Assembly: GCF_000808535.1 (NCBI RefSeq)
Contig: NZ_JWLV01000045.1
Coordinates: forward strand, 186,001 to 250,000
Length of the DNA stretch: 64,000 bases
Direction: 5' to 3'
Source of the DNA: Vibrio sinaloensis
GTDB lineage: Bacteria > Pseudomonadota > Gammaproteobacteria > Enterobacterales > Vibrionaceae
The position numbers and the translations under genes were made by a program. The notes beneath the pieces are model-generated. The model made no database searches. It worked only from the letters and a program-made list of their open reading frames with translations, and was not told the DNA's origin. Positions within the stretch are counted from its first letter, which is position 1; every line of letters begins with the position of its first letter. Below, piece by piece: positions 36,819 through 45,210 of the stretch.

Positions 36819-38016
36819 ACAAGAACAAACCGAATACACAACGCGAAAGATGTCTGCTTTCGCATTTTACCTTGCCGCAACAATGACCGCATTGATTGTC
36901 GGCTGCAGTGCACCAGTCGAAGACCCTGCCTATGAAAAGGCTGCTGCGTTGCCAGACTATAGCCAAGATAGCTTTGCCCAATACGTCGCCGAAACAAAGA
37001 GTTGGCTAGAGCAACATCGCCTGTTCATCACCGAAGACAAACAAGCCGAGCTAGCAAGTGTATTGCCCCACGAATATCGCCCCGCTCAACCAAACGGTCA
37101 AGGTGTGCTTTTGGTGCACGGGCTGGGTGACTCTCCGTACTCTTTTCACGATATCGCCACACACCTTGCCGAGCAAGGGTACTTGGTCCGAACAATACTC
37201 CTCCCTGGCCACGCCAGTAAAGTGGGAGATTTACAACTTCCAACCTTGCAAGACTGGCAGGGAGTCGTCAATCATCACATTGAACTGCTCAAGCAAGAAA
37301 CGGCTCAACTGTGGCTAGGTGGTTACTCCACAGGGGCAAACCTGGCAACTTCTGCTGCGCTATCCGATGAATCTATCCAAGGGCTGTTGCTCTTTTCTCC
37401 GGCTCTGGAACCGGGTTCAGGGGTGGTGAAATTTGCAGAACTTGCTAGCCACTTTATTACGTGGGCAGACCAAGACCCAGAGGATAATCCGCTACGTTAC
37501 AACTCTCTGCCGATGAACGCGGCGGCCATTTATTACCAGACTTCCGCCATCGTCAGAGAACAACTGGAAGCTACAAATTACTCTCGCCCCGTCTTCATGT
37601 TACTCAGTGAGGGGGACAAAGTAATCGATACCGAATACGCGGTCTCAACCTTTAGTGAAAAGATGCCAAACGCAGCAAACCATATTGTGTGGCAAGGCGA
37701 GCACGATCTCAGTGAGCCCCGTTCGACTCGGTTCAGTATGAGGCTACCCGAACAGCGCATCTCCAATGGCTCTCACATGGGGTTGCTCTTTTCACCCACA
37801 AACCCAAATTATGGCGTTGGTGGGAGCAACTTGATCTGCAGTAACGGTCAACCAGAAGAGACGTCAAACTCATGCGCGCAAGGAGAAGACATTTGGTTTT
37901 CTGCTTGGGGATACGTTGAACCCGGGAAAACCCATGCTCGACTCACCTATAACCCCTATTTCGAGCAGAGTATGGCGATAATGGACAAGGTAATGTCTGG
38001 CCAACGCCAATCTTAG
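36799..38016 (+). CDS. Lipoprotein alpha/beta hydrolase
   Basis: This 405-residue protein has an N-terminal signal ending in a lipobox (FYLAATMTALIVGC), so it is probably a lipoprotein. The hydrolase fold is shown by GVLLVHGLGDSPYSFHD, the nucleophile elbow LGGYSTGANLATS with serine, and a late GSHMGLLFSPTNPNYG supplying the likely histidine. The ATG at 36799 has AAGGCGAG before it; a later ATG in frame at about 36850 is possible. The start lies inside the preceding small gene. The substrate (ester or lipid) is unknown. Confidence 0.85.
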   Translation: MKKSQSKQEQTEYTTRKMSAFAFYLAATMTALIVGCSAPVEDPAYEKAAALPDYSQDSFAQYVAETKSWLEQHRLFITEDKQAELASVLPHEYRPAQPNGQGVLLVHGLGDSPYSFHDIATHLAEQGYLVRTILLPGHASKVGDLQLPTLQDWQGVVNHHIELLKQETAQLWLGGYSTGANLATSAALSDESIQGLLLFSPALEPGSGVVKFAELASHFITWADQDPEDNPLRYNSLPMNAAAIYYQTSAIVREQLEATNYSRPVFMLLSEGDKVIDTEYAVSTFSEKMPNAANHIVWQGEHDLSEPRSTRFSMRLPEQRISNGSHMGLLFSPTNPNYGVGGSNLICSNGQPEETSNSCAQGEDIWFSAWGYVEPGKTHARLTYNPYFEQSMAIMDKVMSGQRQS

Positions 38017-38023
38017 CGCTTTT

Positions 38024-38052
38024 AAGCCCAGTAAGATGCTGGGCTTTGTTTT
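38024..38052 (+). terminator. Rho-independent terminator after the hydrolase gene
   Basis: AAGCCCAG (38024-38031) pairs with CTGGGCTT (38039-38046) across a seven-base loop, followed by TGTTTT. Confidence 0.75.
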
Positions 38053-38202
38053 AGACCGCGACACTCGTTTATCTACCGATACCCTCACTAAATCTCAATA
38101 AATCCAAGCTACACTCGAATATAGGTTGCACGTAAGTAACAGCTTTGTTATTTAAGAAAGACAGCCAATAACAATAACACTGAAAGCACGAAGGATTGAC
38201 AG

Positions 38203-38688
38203 ATGAGTACCGGTCAACGAGATATTACGCTACGTTTTTTAGCCGAACCTGGTGATGTAAACTTTGGTGGCAAAGTCCATGGTGGCGCCGTCATGAAATG
38301 GATCGATTTAGCTGCCTATGCCAATGCAGCAGCGTGGAGTGGCAAATACTGCATTACTGCCTATGCAGGGGGAATACGCTTTGTTCAACCTATCCATGTT
38401 GGCAACTTGGTCGAGGTCAGCGCGAAGGTCATTTATACCGGACGAAGCTCAATGCATATTGCGATTGATGTGCAAGCCAGTGACCCTAAAGAATTGAAAA
38501 ACCGCCTCACGACACACTGCATCGTGATCATGGTAGCGGTCGATGAACATGGAAAACCAACCGATGTACCAGAGTGGGTTCCACACACTGAAGAAGACAT
38601 TGAGTTAAGAGACTCCGCCATTCGCCTAATGAACATGCGTAAGCAGATCGGTGAAGAGATGGAAGCGCATGTTAAGTATTTAAAATAA
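38203..38688 (+). CDS. Acyl-CoA thioesterase, hotdog fold (YciA-like)
   Basis: This 161-residue protein has the hotdog-fold signature NFGGKVHGGAVMKWIDLAAYANAAAWSG, followed by GGIRFVQPIHVGNLVEVSAKVIYTGRSSM and a nonpolar beta strand, as in YciA-type acyl-CoA thioesterases. It hydrolyses acyl-CoA to the free acid and CoA by family. It has its own ribosome site and stands alone between terminators. Confidence 0.9.
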   Translation: MSTGQRDITLRFLAEPGDVNFGGKVHGGAVMKWIDLAAYANAAAWSGKYCITAYAGGIRFVQPIHVGNLVEVSAKVIYTGRSSMHIAIDVQASDPKELKNRLTTHCIVIMVAVDEHGKPTDVPEWVPHTEEDIELRDSAIRLMNMRKQIGEEMEAHVKYLK

Positions 38689-38699
38689 CCATCTAAAGC

Positions 38700-38727
38700 A
38701 AAAGTGGGGCCAAGCGCGCCACTTTTT
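38700..38727 (+). terminator. Terminator after the thioesterase gene
   Basis: AAAAGTGG (38700-38707) pairs with CCACTTTT (38719-38726), with partly paired GC in the loop, followed by T. Confidence 0.7.
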
Positions 38728-38940
38728 GCTCTTCACCTAGCTCACTATCAACGTCTCCGCTATTTTCCCCCGACCTCACACTGTCACGTAATTCATGCTT
38801 GGCTAATTCTCATTTTTTCACTTTTTTGGGTTCATAGGCTTGTTTTATGTCAGCCGTTTGTAAGGCAATGAAACTGTCATTTTTCTTTCATCTAACTTTG
38901 ATTAAATCCGCTAACTATCTTTAAGTCGGAAGGAACATTC

Positions 38941-39186
38941 GTGAGCTTAACTGACATTACACTCAGTGAGACGACATTAGTAAACCCAAAGGCGGTTGAG
39001 TATCAATGGGTACGCACCATGTACGTTGAAGGGTATGCAGAGCAAGAGATCAATCACTACATTCGCACCTGCTTCGGAGGGGATGACACCTTTGCCGACC
39101 TGTTTAGAAAAGTGGCGTTGTCACAAGAGAGTGTCTACGTTTTGCTGCGCTATCTGGGTTGTGCCCCTTCTAGCCGAGAATTTTAG
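38941..39186 (+). CDS. Conserved-looking small protein of unknown function (81 aa)
   Basis: This 81-residue protein starts at a GTG with GGAAGGAAC upstream. It is soluble-looking, with no signal or membrane helix, and contains WVRTMYVEGYAEQEINHYIRTCFGG. Codon use and the good ribosome site suggest a real gene. I do not recognise the family. It stands alone between the thioesterase terminator and the mal locus, so context gives no hint of its role. Confidence 0.6.
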   Translation: MSLTDITLSETTLVNPKAVEYQWVRTMYVEGYAEQEINHYIRTCFGGDDTFADLFRKVALSQESVYVLLRYLGCAPSSREF

Positions 39187-39332
39187 TTCATTTTCAACTA
39201 TTGAGCCCAACTTACCAATGTAACAAAGTGCTTTGTTGCATATTCATTTGAACACTGCGTCGCATCCAAGCCCCAATTGCATATCTTTCCGTGTCTTAAT
39301 TCTTATACTTGCAACTGTCGATTAGGCATAAA

Positions 39333-39356
39333 AAAACCCGGGACAAACCGGGTTTT
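39333..39356 (-). terminator. Bidirectional rho-independent terminator
   Basis: AAAACCCGG (39333-39341) pairs with CCGGGTTTT (39348-39356) across a GACAAA loop. On the minus strand it is followed by a T6 run, so it is a strong end for the malEFG message. Confidence 0.8.
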
Positions 39357-39484
39357 GGTTACAAAAACTGTTAGAAGTAAACAGTAAGGAATCTCACTAA
39401 CAGCCAGCTATGCGTAACGCCAGAATTGCACTCTTCTTAACTGATCGGCGGCCAAACCAAAATTGTTAAGTCGAGATACAAAAT

Positions 39485-39504
39485 GGGCGACCTCGCGGTC
39501 GCCC
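39485..39504 (-). terminator. Hairpin just after malG
   Basis: GGGCGACC (39485-39492) pairs with GGTCGCCC (39497-39504) across a TCGC loop. On the minus strand ATTTTG follows. It lies 12 bases past the malG stop. Confidence 0.7.
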
Positions 39505-39516
39505 TTATCGTTCTTA

Positions 39517-40407
39517 TTAACCTTTCACACCGCCGGCGGTTAATCCTCCGACCAACCAACGCTGCGCAAGTAAGAATACGATGGTAATTGGTAGTGCAGA
39601 CAATACTGCTGCTGCTGCAAAATCACCCCACAGATAGTTCTGAGGATAGAGATACTGCTGCATACCAACCGCTAATGTGTATGAGTTTACATCAGAAAGT
39701 AGTAGAGATGCTACTGGAACTTCACCAACCACCCCAATGAAAGACAGAATAAACACCACTGCAAGAATAGGCACTGAAAGTGGTAGCAGCACTAATCTAA
39801 AGGCTTGCCAAGGCGTTGCGCCATCTAGAGCAGCTGCTTCTTCTAGCGAGTTATCAATCGTTTCAAAGTAACCTTTGATTGTCCATACGTGTAGAGCAAT
39901 ACCACCTAGGTATGAGAAGATCAGACCGCCATGCGTGTTCAAACCAAGGAATGGAATGTACTGTCCAAGCTTATCAAATAGCGCATAGAGTGCTACCAGA
40001 GCCAGTACCGCAGGGAACATCTGGAAGATCATCATCGCCTTTAAGATCGTATCTTTGCCTTTGAAACGCATGCGAGCAAACGCGTAAGCAGACGTAGTTG
40101 ACAGTGCCACAATCAGGATAGATGTAATCCCCGCCACTTTCACTGAGTTCCATAGCCATAACAGAACTGGGAATGGCGGTGGTGTTACAGAACCATCTGC
40201 ATTGGTTACAGAGAAGCCAAGCGCCAATTTCCAGTGTTCCAGCGATGGATTGTCTGGAATTAGGCTACCCGTCGCGAAGTTACCTTCACGGAATGAGATA
40301 GCCACAATCATTAACAGTGGGAAAATAATCGCTGACAGGAATATCCAAAGCGCAGCGTGTGTTGCCCATACACGGTATTTAAGAGATTTACCTTGTACCA
40401 TTGCCAT
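39517..40407 (-). CDS. malG: Maltose/maltodextrin ABC transporter permease MalG
   Basis: This 296-residue inner-membrane permease has six helices and the ABC permease EAA loop EEAAALDGATPWQAFRLVLLPLSVPIL, which contacts MalK. It ends with ...GGLTAGGVKG as in MalG proteins. It lies 12 bases after malF and forms the malE-malF-malG operon, divergent from malK. MalG and MalF form the membrane channel. Confidence 0.95.
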   Translation of the reverse strand: MAMVQGKSLKYRVWATHAALWIFLSAIIFPLLMIVAISFREGNFATGSLIPDNPSLEHWKLALGFSVTNADGSVTPPPFPVLLWLWNSVKVAGITSILIVALSTTSAYAFARMRFKGKDTILKAMMIFQMFPAVLALVALYALFDKLGQYIPFLGLNTHGGLIFSYLGGIALHVWTIKGYFETIDNSLEEAAALDGATPWQAFRLVLLPLSVPILAVVFILSFIGVVGEVPVASLLLSDVNSYTLAVGMQQYLYPQNYLWGDFAAAAVLSALPITIVFLLAQRWLVGGLTAGGVKG

Positions 40408-40419
40408 TGTCGGTACTCC

Positions 40420-41991
40420 TTAATCCTGAGACAGCTTAGTGAAACGTAGGTTGAGTAGTGCGAGACCACCGACCAATAGGAAGATAAGTGTCGCGATAGC
40501 ACTTGCTAGCCCGAAGTCTTGACCGCCGCCACCTTCAAATGCGATGCGGTAGGTGTAGCTAACGAGTAGGTCTGTGTAGCCCGCAGGCTCTGAAGTGCCG
40601 ATCATGTTCGGACCACCTTGAGTCAATAACTGGATTAACACGAAGTTGTTGAAGTTAAATGCAAAGCTGGCAATCAGTAGCGGCGTAAGCGGCTTGATCA
40701 TCAGTGGCATGGTAATACGACGGAAGTTATCAACAAAGTTAGCACCGTCAATGGCTGACGCCTCATACAGATCATCAGGAATCGCTTTCAGCAGACCCAT
40801 ACACAGAATCATCATATAAGGGAAACCAAGCCAAGTGTTCACAAAGACAATCATCACTTTCGCCATCAATGGGTCAGAGAACCAAGACGGGCTTAAACCA
40901 AACAGCGCTTCTAACACCATGTTGATCTCACCAAAGCTTTGGTTAAAGAGACCTTTAAAAATCAGAATCGAGATGAAAGCAGGGACCGCGTATGGAAGGA
41001 TAAGTAGTACGCGATAAATCGCGCGGCCTTTGATTTCTTCCCACTGAACAACGCTCGCTAGGACCAAACCAATGATAACGGTAAGACCAACCGTCAGCGC
41101 AGAGAACACAACCGTCCAGATAAAGATGCTGACAAATGGTTCTTTAATGCCATCATCTTTCCAGACACGCTCAAAGTTTTTCGCGCCGATACCAACGACA
41201 AAACCTGGAGATACCGTTGAGCCTGTGAACTGGCCGTTTTCATCAACAGGTTGATAGAAACCCACTTCCATATTTGGACGCAGTGTTTCACCCGTACGAT
41301 TACTGTATAGCGATTCGCCATCATCTTGCAGCGTATACAAAGGAACAACCGCCGCAAACTTACGTAGACCGCTCATACGAATGTCTTCACCTGATGGCAG
41401 GTGCAAATCGACTTCGCCTAAGCTGGTTTTGTTCTTGATGATGGTTTTGATCTTTTCTTTTTCACCACTCACAGACTCGACTGGAGCCAAATCCATATCG
41501 GCACTTGGTGCTGCAATATTAAATTCGTCAGTCGCTAACAGTTGATCACCTTTTTTTACAGCGATTCGGTGACCGTTGTCTGTCTTGTAGAGGGTGAAAG
41601 GATAGCTGTCACCACTTTGGAACGTTCGATCAAGCAATACGGATTGGGCTCGGTCGAAGGAAAGCTGGTTTTTGGCACTGTAGTTGGTGAAGGCGAGGTT
41701 TACCGTGTACGCAAGAGGAAACAGGATAAACAGGATCATTCCTGCAATACCTGGATAGATGTAACGGTGCGCGTAAGTCTTTTTACTACCAAAGATATAC
41801 AACGCCAGTGCGGTTAGAATGAGAGTAAGCAGCGCGAAGGCTGTCTCACCACGAGAATACATTAAGACAGTGGCGTAGCCATTAACGATACCGACAGAAG
41901 CCAGAATTGCCCATTTAATAAAGACGTTTTTACTTGATGGCAAGCTCGTTGTTGTAGATGTCATCGCATCTGTACCTTGAACTGACTGCAT
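40420..41991 (-). CDS. malF: Maltose/maltodextrin ABC transporter permease MalF
   Basis: This 523-residue permease has eight or so helices, the large periplasmic P2 loop typical of MalF (about residues 90-275), and the EAA loop EASAIDGANFVDNFRRITMPLMIKPL. It pairs with MalG to import maltose and maltodextrins presented by MalE. A leading segment MQSVQGTDAMTSTTTSLPSS precedes the first helix. It follows malE across a hairpin-containing gap. Confidence 0.95.
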   Translation of the reverse strand: MQSVQGTDAMTSTTTSLPSSKNVFIKWAILASVGIVNGYATVLMYSRGETAFALLTLILTALALYIFGSKKTYAHRYIYPGIAGMILFILFPLAYTVNLAFTNYSAKNQLSFDRAQSVLLDRTFQSGDSYPFTLYKTDNGHRIAVKKGDQLLATDEFNIAAPSADMDLAPVESVSGEKEKIKTIIKNKTSLGEVDLHLPSGEDIRMSGLRKFAAVVPLYTLQDDGESLYSNRTGETLRPNMEVGFYQPVDENGQFTGSTVSPGFVVGIGAKNFERVWKDDGIKEPFVSIFIWTVVFSALTVGLTVIIGLVLASVVQWEEIKGRAIYRVLLILPYAVPAFISILIFKGLFNQSFGEINMVLEALFGLSPSWFSDPLMAKVMIVFVNTWLGFPYMMILCMGLLKAIPDDLYEASAIDGANFVDNFRRITMPLMIKPLTPLLIASFAFNFNNFVLIQLLTQGGPNMIGTSEPAGYTDLLVSYTYRIAFEGGGGQDFGLASAIATLIFLLVGGLALLNLRFTKLSQD

Positions 41992-42026
41992 AAGAGAACC
42001 TGCTAGCGATAATAAAACTGAGAAAG

Positions 42027-42048
42027 GAGGAGAGGTTACCCTCTCCTC
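42027..42048 (-). terminator. Intercistronic hairpin between malE and malF
   Basis: GAGGAGAGG (42027-42035) pairs with CCTCTCCTC (42040-42048) over a TTAC loop, 18 bases after malE. It probably stabilises malE mRNA or attenuates readthrough, as REP elements do at the same spot in E. coli; this role is inferred. Confidence 0.7.
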
Positions 42049-42066
42049 AAAAGGGTATTACTGAAA

Positions 42067-43254
42067 TTATTTAGTCATTTGCTTTTCTGCATCTGCAAGG
42101 GCTGCATCTACAGTTTGACGACCGTCAACAACGTTAACGATAGCGTTCTTCGCTGCGCCCCAGAACGCACTCATTTGAGGGATGTTTGGCATGATTTCGC
42201 CGTTCATCGCGTTATCCATAGTAGCGGCAATGCGCTTGTCTGCATCTAGCTCACGTTGGAAAGAGTTAAGCGCTACCGCACCTAGTGGTTTGTCGTCGTT
42301 CACTTTACGCAGACCGTCGTTAGTCAGTAGGTAGTTCTCGATAAACTCAACCGCTAGGTCTTTGTTTGGAGAAGCAGTGCTGATACCCGCAGTCAATACG
42401 CCAACAAACGGTTTAGAAGAGTGACCGTTGAACTTAGGCAGTGTCGTTACACCGTAGTTGATACCAGATTTCTCGATGTTGCCCCACGCCCAAGGACCGT
42501 TAATGGTCATCGCTGTTGTGCCTTGGTTGAATGCTGACTCAGAAACAGAGTAGTCCATATCAGAAGAGATCACGCCTTTCTCAACCAAGCCTTTAACGAA
42601 GTTCATTGCGTCTTTCACGCCATCTTTCGCGATGCCCGCATCTTTAACATTGTAACCCTCTGCGCCATATTTAAACGCGTAACCGCCATCTGCAGCCATT
42701 AGTGGCCATGTGAAGTACGGTTCTTTTAGGTTCCACATGATCGCAGACTTGCCTTCTTTCTTAAGTTTCGCGTCTAACGCTTCCACTTCTTCCCAGCTCT
42801 TAGGTGGGTTTGGCACTAGGTCTTTGTTGTAAATTAGAGACAATGACTCTACCGCTACAGGGTAGCCGATCAGCTTGCCATCATATTTCACAGCATCCCA
42901 TGCAAAATCAACGATGCCTTCTTTGATCTCTTTTGATGGTTTGATTTCAGCAAGAAGACCAGATTCTGCGTAACCACCAAAACGGTCGTGCGCCCAGAAC
43001 ACAATATCAGGACCGTCGCCTGTTGCTGCAGTTTGAGGGAACTTGTCTTGTAGACCATCTGGGTGAGCAACGGTCACTTTAATGCCAGTGTCTTCTTCGA
43101 ACTGTTTACCTACTTCAGCAAGTCCGTTGTAACCTTTATCGCCATTAATCCAAATGGTTAATTGACCTTCTTCGATAGCAGCGTTTGCACCAAATGAGCC
43201 AAGAGCAACTAATGTTCCTAGTGCCACTGTGCTTAGGGCGTTTTTCATGTTCAT
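42067..43254 (-). CDS. malE: Periplasmic maltose/maltodextrin-binding protein MalE
   Basis: This 395-residue protein has a signal peptide (KNALSTVALGTLVALGSFGANA) and the MalE fold, starting IEEGQLTIWINGDKGYNGLAEVGKQFEEDTGIKVTVAHPDGLQDKFPQTAATGDGPDIVFWAHDRFGGYAESGLLAEI in overall form. It delivers maltose to MalFG. It is the first gene of malEFG, under the divergent mal control region. Confidence 0.95.
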   Translation of the reverse strand: MNMKNALSTVALGTLVALGSFGANAAIEEGQLTIWINGDKGYNGLAEVGKQFEEDTGIKVTVAHPDGLQDKFPQTAATGDGPDIVFWAHDRFGGYAESGLLAEIKPSKEIKEGIVDFAWDAVKYDGKLIGYPVAVESLSLIYNKDLVPNPPKSWEEVEALDAKLKKEGKSAIMWNLKEPYFTWPLMAADGGYAFKYGAEGYNVKDAGIAKDGVKDAMNFVKGLVEKGVISSDMDYSVSESAFNQGTTAMTINGPWAWGNIEKSGINYGVTTLPKFNGHSSKPFVGVLTAGISTASPNKDLAVEFIENYLLTNDGLRKVNDDKPLGAVALNSFQRELDADKRIAATMDNAMNGEIMPNIPQMSAFWGAAKNAIVNVVDGRQTVDAALADAEKQMTK

Positions 43255-43340
43255 ATCCTTTTTAATTTTTGTGTTGTAGGGGTCAACCGAGAGGCTTCAC
43301 CGTATTTCGACATATATTTTCAGCCAAACTGACTAACAGC

Positions 43341-43356
43341 TCATCCTCCTACTCCC
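43341..43356 (-). promoter_or_regulatory. Candidate MalT box (malE side)
   Basis: The minus strand reads GGGAGTAGGAGGATGA here, resembling the MalT half-box GGGGATGAGG. It lies about 90 bases upstream of malE. Confidence 0.45.
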
Positions 43357-43495
43357 TACGCCCTCAGTATTATGGACTATTTTCGTGATCCCCATCGTTT
43401 GAGGTTGGAGAGCAAAATCACAAAAACGACTCTTTATGTGACCGATTTCAATGTTACGACGAGAAATTATTTGAACTTGATCTAACTGCGCCTTT

Positions 43496-43532
43496 CTCCC
43501 CCTCCTACCCCTCCTCCTTATCTACTACCCCC
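43496..43532 (-). promoter_or_regulatory. Cluster of candidate MalT boxes
   Basis: On the minus strand GGGGGTAG, AAGGAGGAGG, GGGTAGGAGG and GGGGAG follow one another. Such G-rich clustered half-boxes are how MalT binds co-operatively at mal promoters. CRP sites were not convincing. Confidence 0.45.
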
Positions 43533-43547
43533 ATAAAAATTTCAGTC

Positions 43548-43750
43548 GGGAGGATGTACCCAGTGCTGAATCGACGCAGACTACAGACATCCAAGAGTGG
43601 ATAGTAAGAACCCTTAACAGTCAGTTCTTTTACAAGAGCGCGCTGATTTGCAACGCCGCAGGGGTTTGCTGTGATAACGTAAGCATTCGTAGGGTTGTAA
43701 TCGCAAGATTTCACAAAAACGGGGGAGATGCTTATGCTATACGGGGGAAG
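43548..43750 (+). promoter_or_regulatory. Candidate MalT boxes on the malK side
   Basis: GGGAGGATG (43548-43556), GGGGGAGATG (43721-43730) and GGGGGAAG (43743-43750) are plus-strand G-rich boxes of MalT style between malE and malK. They would serve malK, while the minus-strand cluster serves malE. Confidence 0.45.
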
Positions 43751-43772
43751 CAAACTCTACATTGGCTTTGGT

Positions 43773-43797
43773 GGGTGATGAGAGAAATCCATCACCC
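43773..43797 (+). terminator. Hairpin in the malK leader
   Basis: GGGTGATG (43773-43780) pairs with CATCACCC (43790-43797), followed by AAATTTTCTT. It lies 120 bases before malK and downstream of the candidate MalT boxes, so it could be an attenuator or the end of a short upstream RNA. Confidence 0.45.
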
Positions 43798-43917
43798 AAA
43801 TTTTCTTACTAACTGAAAGAATCCATTCCTTACCAAATTCCTACTGTTATTGCTCGCACGATAATTCATATAATGATGAGCAGTACAAAATAAAAATATT
43901 GATCGAGGGCGAGCTAG

Positions 43918-45039
43918 ATGGCGAGTGTCACGTTAAAAAATGTATGTAAAGCTTACGGTGACGTACTAATTTCAAAGAATGTTGATTTGGAGATCAAAGA
44001 AGGCGAGTTTGTTGTCTTCGTTGGCCCATCGGGTTGTGGTAAATCAACACTACTGCGCTGCATTGCTGGTCTAGAAGACATCACTTCGGGTGATCTTTAC
44101 ATTGGCGACCAACACATGAACGATGTTGAGCCGTCAAAACGCGGCGTGGGCATGGTATTCCAATCATACGCACTGTATCCACACTTAAACCTTTACGACA
44201 ACATGTCGTTTGGCCTAAAGCTTGCGAAGGCAGACAAAACAGAGATCGACAAACGTGTCGAGCATGCCGCTGAAATCCTGCAATTAAGCCACCTACTAGA
44301 GCGTCAACCTAAAGCCCTTTCTGGTGGTCAACGTCAACGCGTTGCGATCGGCCGTACCTTGGTGTCACAGCCTAATGTTTTCCTACTGGATGAGCCTCTC
44401 TCTAACCTAGACGCCGCGCTACGTGTTCAAATGCGCTCTGAAATCACCAAACTGCAGCGTAAACTGGGCTGCACCATGATTTACGTAACACACGACCAAG
44501 TGGAAGCGATGACCATGGCTGACAAGATCGTGGTTCTCGACGCGGGTTTTGTTTCTCAGGTGGGTAAACCTCTTGAACTGTACCACTACCCGCAAAACCG
44601 TTTTGTTGCTGGCTTTATTGGCTCTCCGAAAATGAACTTCATGAGCGTGTTCATTGAGGCGGTAGAAAAAGATCGCGTAATGGTTCAACTGGCCAACGGT
44701 ACGACCTTCTGGATTCCAGTTGATGGCACAACAGTGACCGCTGGTGAGCGTATGTCTCTTGGTGTTCGTCCAGAGCACTTGCTGCCTGCCAATCAAGGTG
44801 ACGCAACCATTGAAGGTGAAGTAAATATCGTTGAAAAACTGGGTAATGAAACTCAGGCGTACCTTCACATTGATGCCGCTGATGCAGATATGATCTATCG
44901 TCAACCAGACACACTGGATGTCGAGCCTGGCGACAAACTATCGGTAGGTATTCCTGCACACCGCTGCCACTTATTCCATAGTGATGGCAAAGCATGCCGA
45001 CGCCTACACCAAGAAGCTGGCGTGGATTTACCTGCTTAA
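43918..45039 (+). CDS. malK: Maltose/maltodextrin ABC transporter ATPase MalK
   Basis: This 373-residue ATPase has Walker A GPSGCGKST at residues 36-44, the Q-loop VFQSYALYPHLNLYDNMSFGLKLA, the signature LSGGQRQR and Walker B VFLLDEPLSNLD, then a C-terminal OB-type regulatory domain (GVRPEHLL). It energises MalFG and, in homologues, also restrains MalT. It is divergent from malEFG. Confidence 0.95.
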   Translation: MASVTLKNVCKAYGDVLISKNVDLEIKEGEFVVFVGPSGCGKSTLLRCIAGLEDITSGDLYIGDQHMNDVEPSKRGVGMVFQSYALYPHLNLYDNMSFGLKLAKADKTEIDKRVEHAAEILQLSHLLERQPKALSGGQRQRVAIGRTLVSQPNVFLLDEPLSNLDAALRVQMRSEITKLQRKLGCTMIYVTHDQVEAMTMADKIVVLDAGFVSQVGKPLELYHYPQNRFVAGFIGSPKMNFMSVFIEAVEKDRVMVQLANGTTFWIPVDGTTVTAGERMSLGVRPEHLLPANQGDATIEGEVNIVEKLGNETQAYLHIDAADADMIYRQPDTLDVEPGDKLSVGIPAHRCHLFHSDGKACRRLHQEAGVDLPA

Positions 45040-45058
45040 TCTAGACGTGTGAAATAAC

Positions 45059-45087
45059 AACCCGAGCCTGACTGCTCGGGTTTTTTT
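45059..45087 (+). terminator. Rho-independent terminator after malK
   Basis: AACCCGAGC (45059-45067) pairs with GCTCGGGTT (45074-45082) across a six-base loop and ends in seven T in all. Confidence 0.9.
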
Positions 45088-45210
45088 ATACTCATTTAAC
45101 ACACGCTGTCATCTAAAACTCTATTCAAGTCACATCACGAGAAAAATAAGCAACAAGGCTCTTATGAAGATTCTACACTTACAATGATTTTATCTGCATG
45201 AGAACTTACT

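Larger units (their letters stand above)
39187..39516. other. Intergenic region with mal-side terminators (330 bases)
   Basis: No gene was found. Two hairpins occupy its right half and serve the convergent malG end and probably the small gene on the left. Other parts are AT-rich without recognisable motifs. Confidence 0.5.

Noticed and set aside
44419..44904. Antisense ORF inside malK (161 codons)
   Set aside because: It is a shadow of the malK reading frame with no start context.
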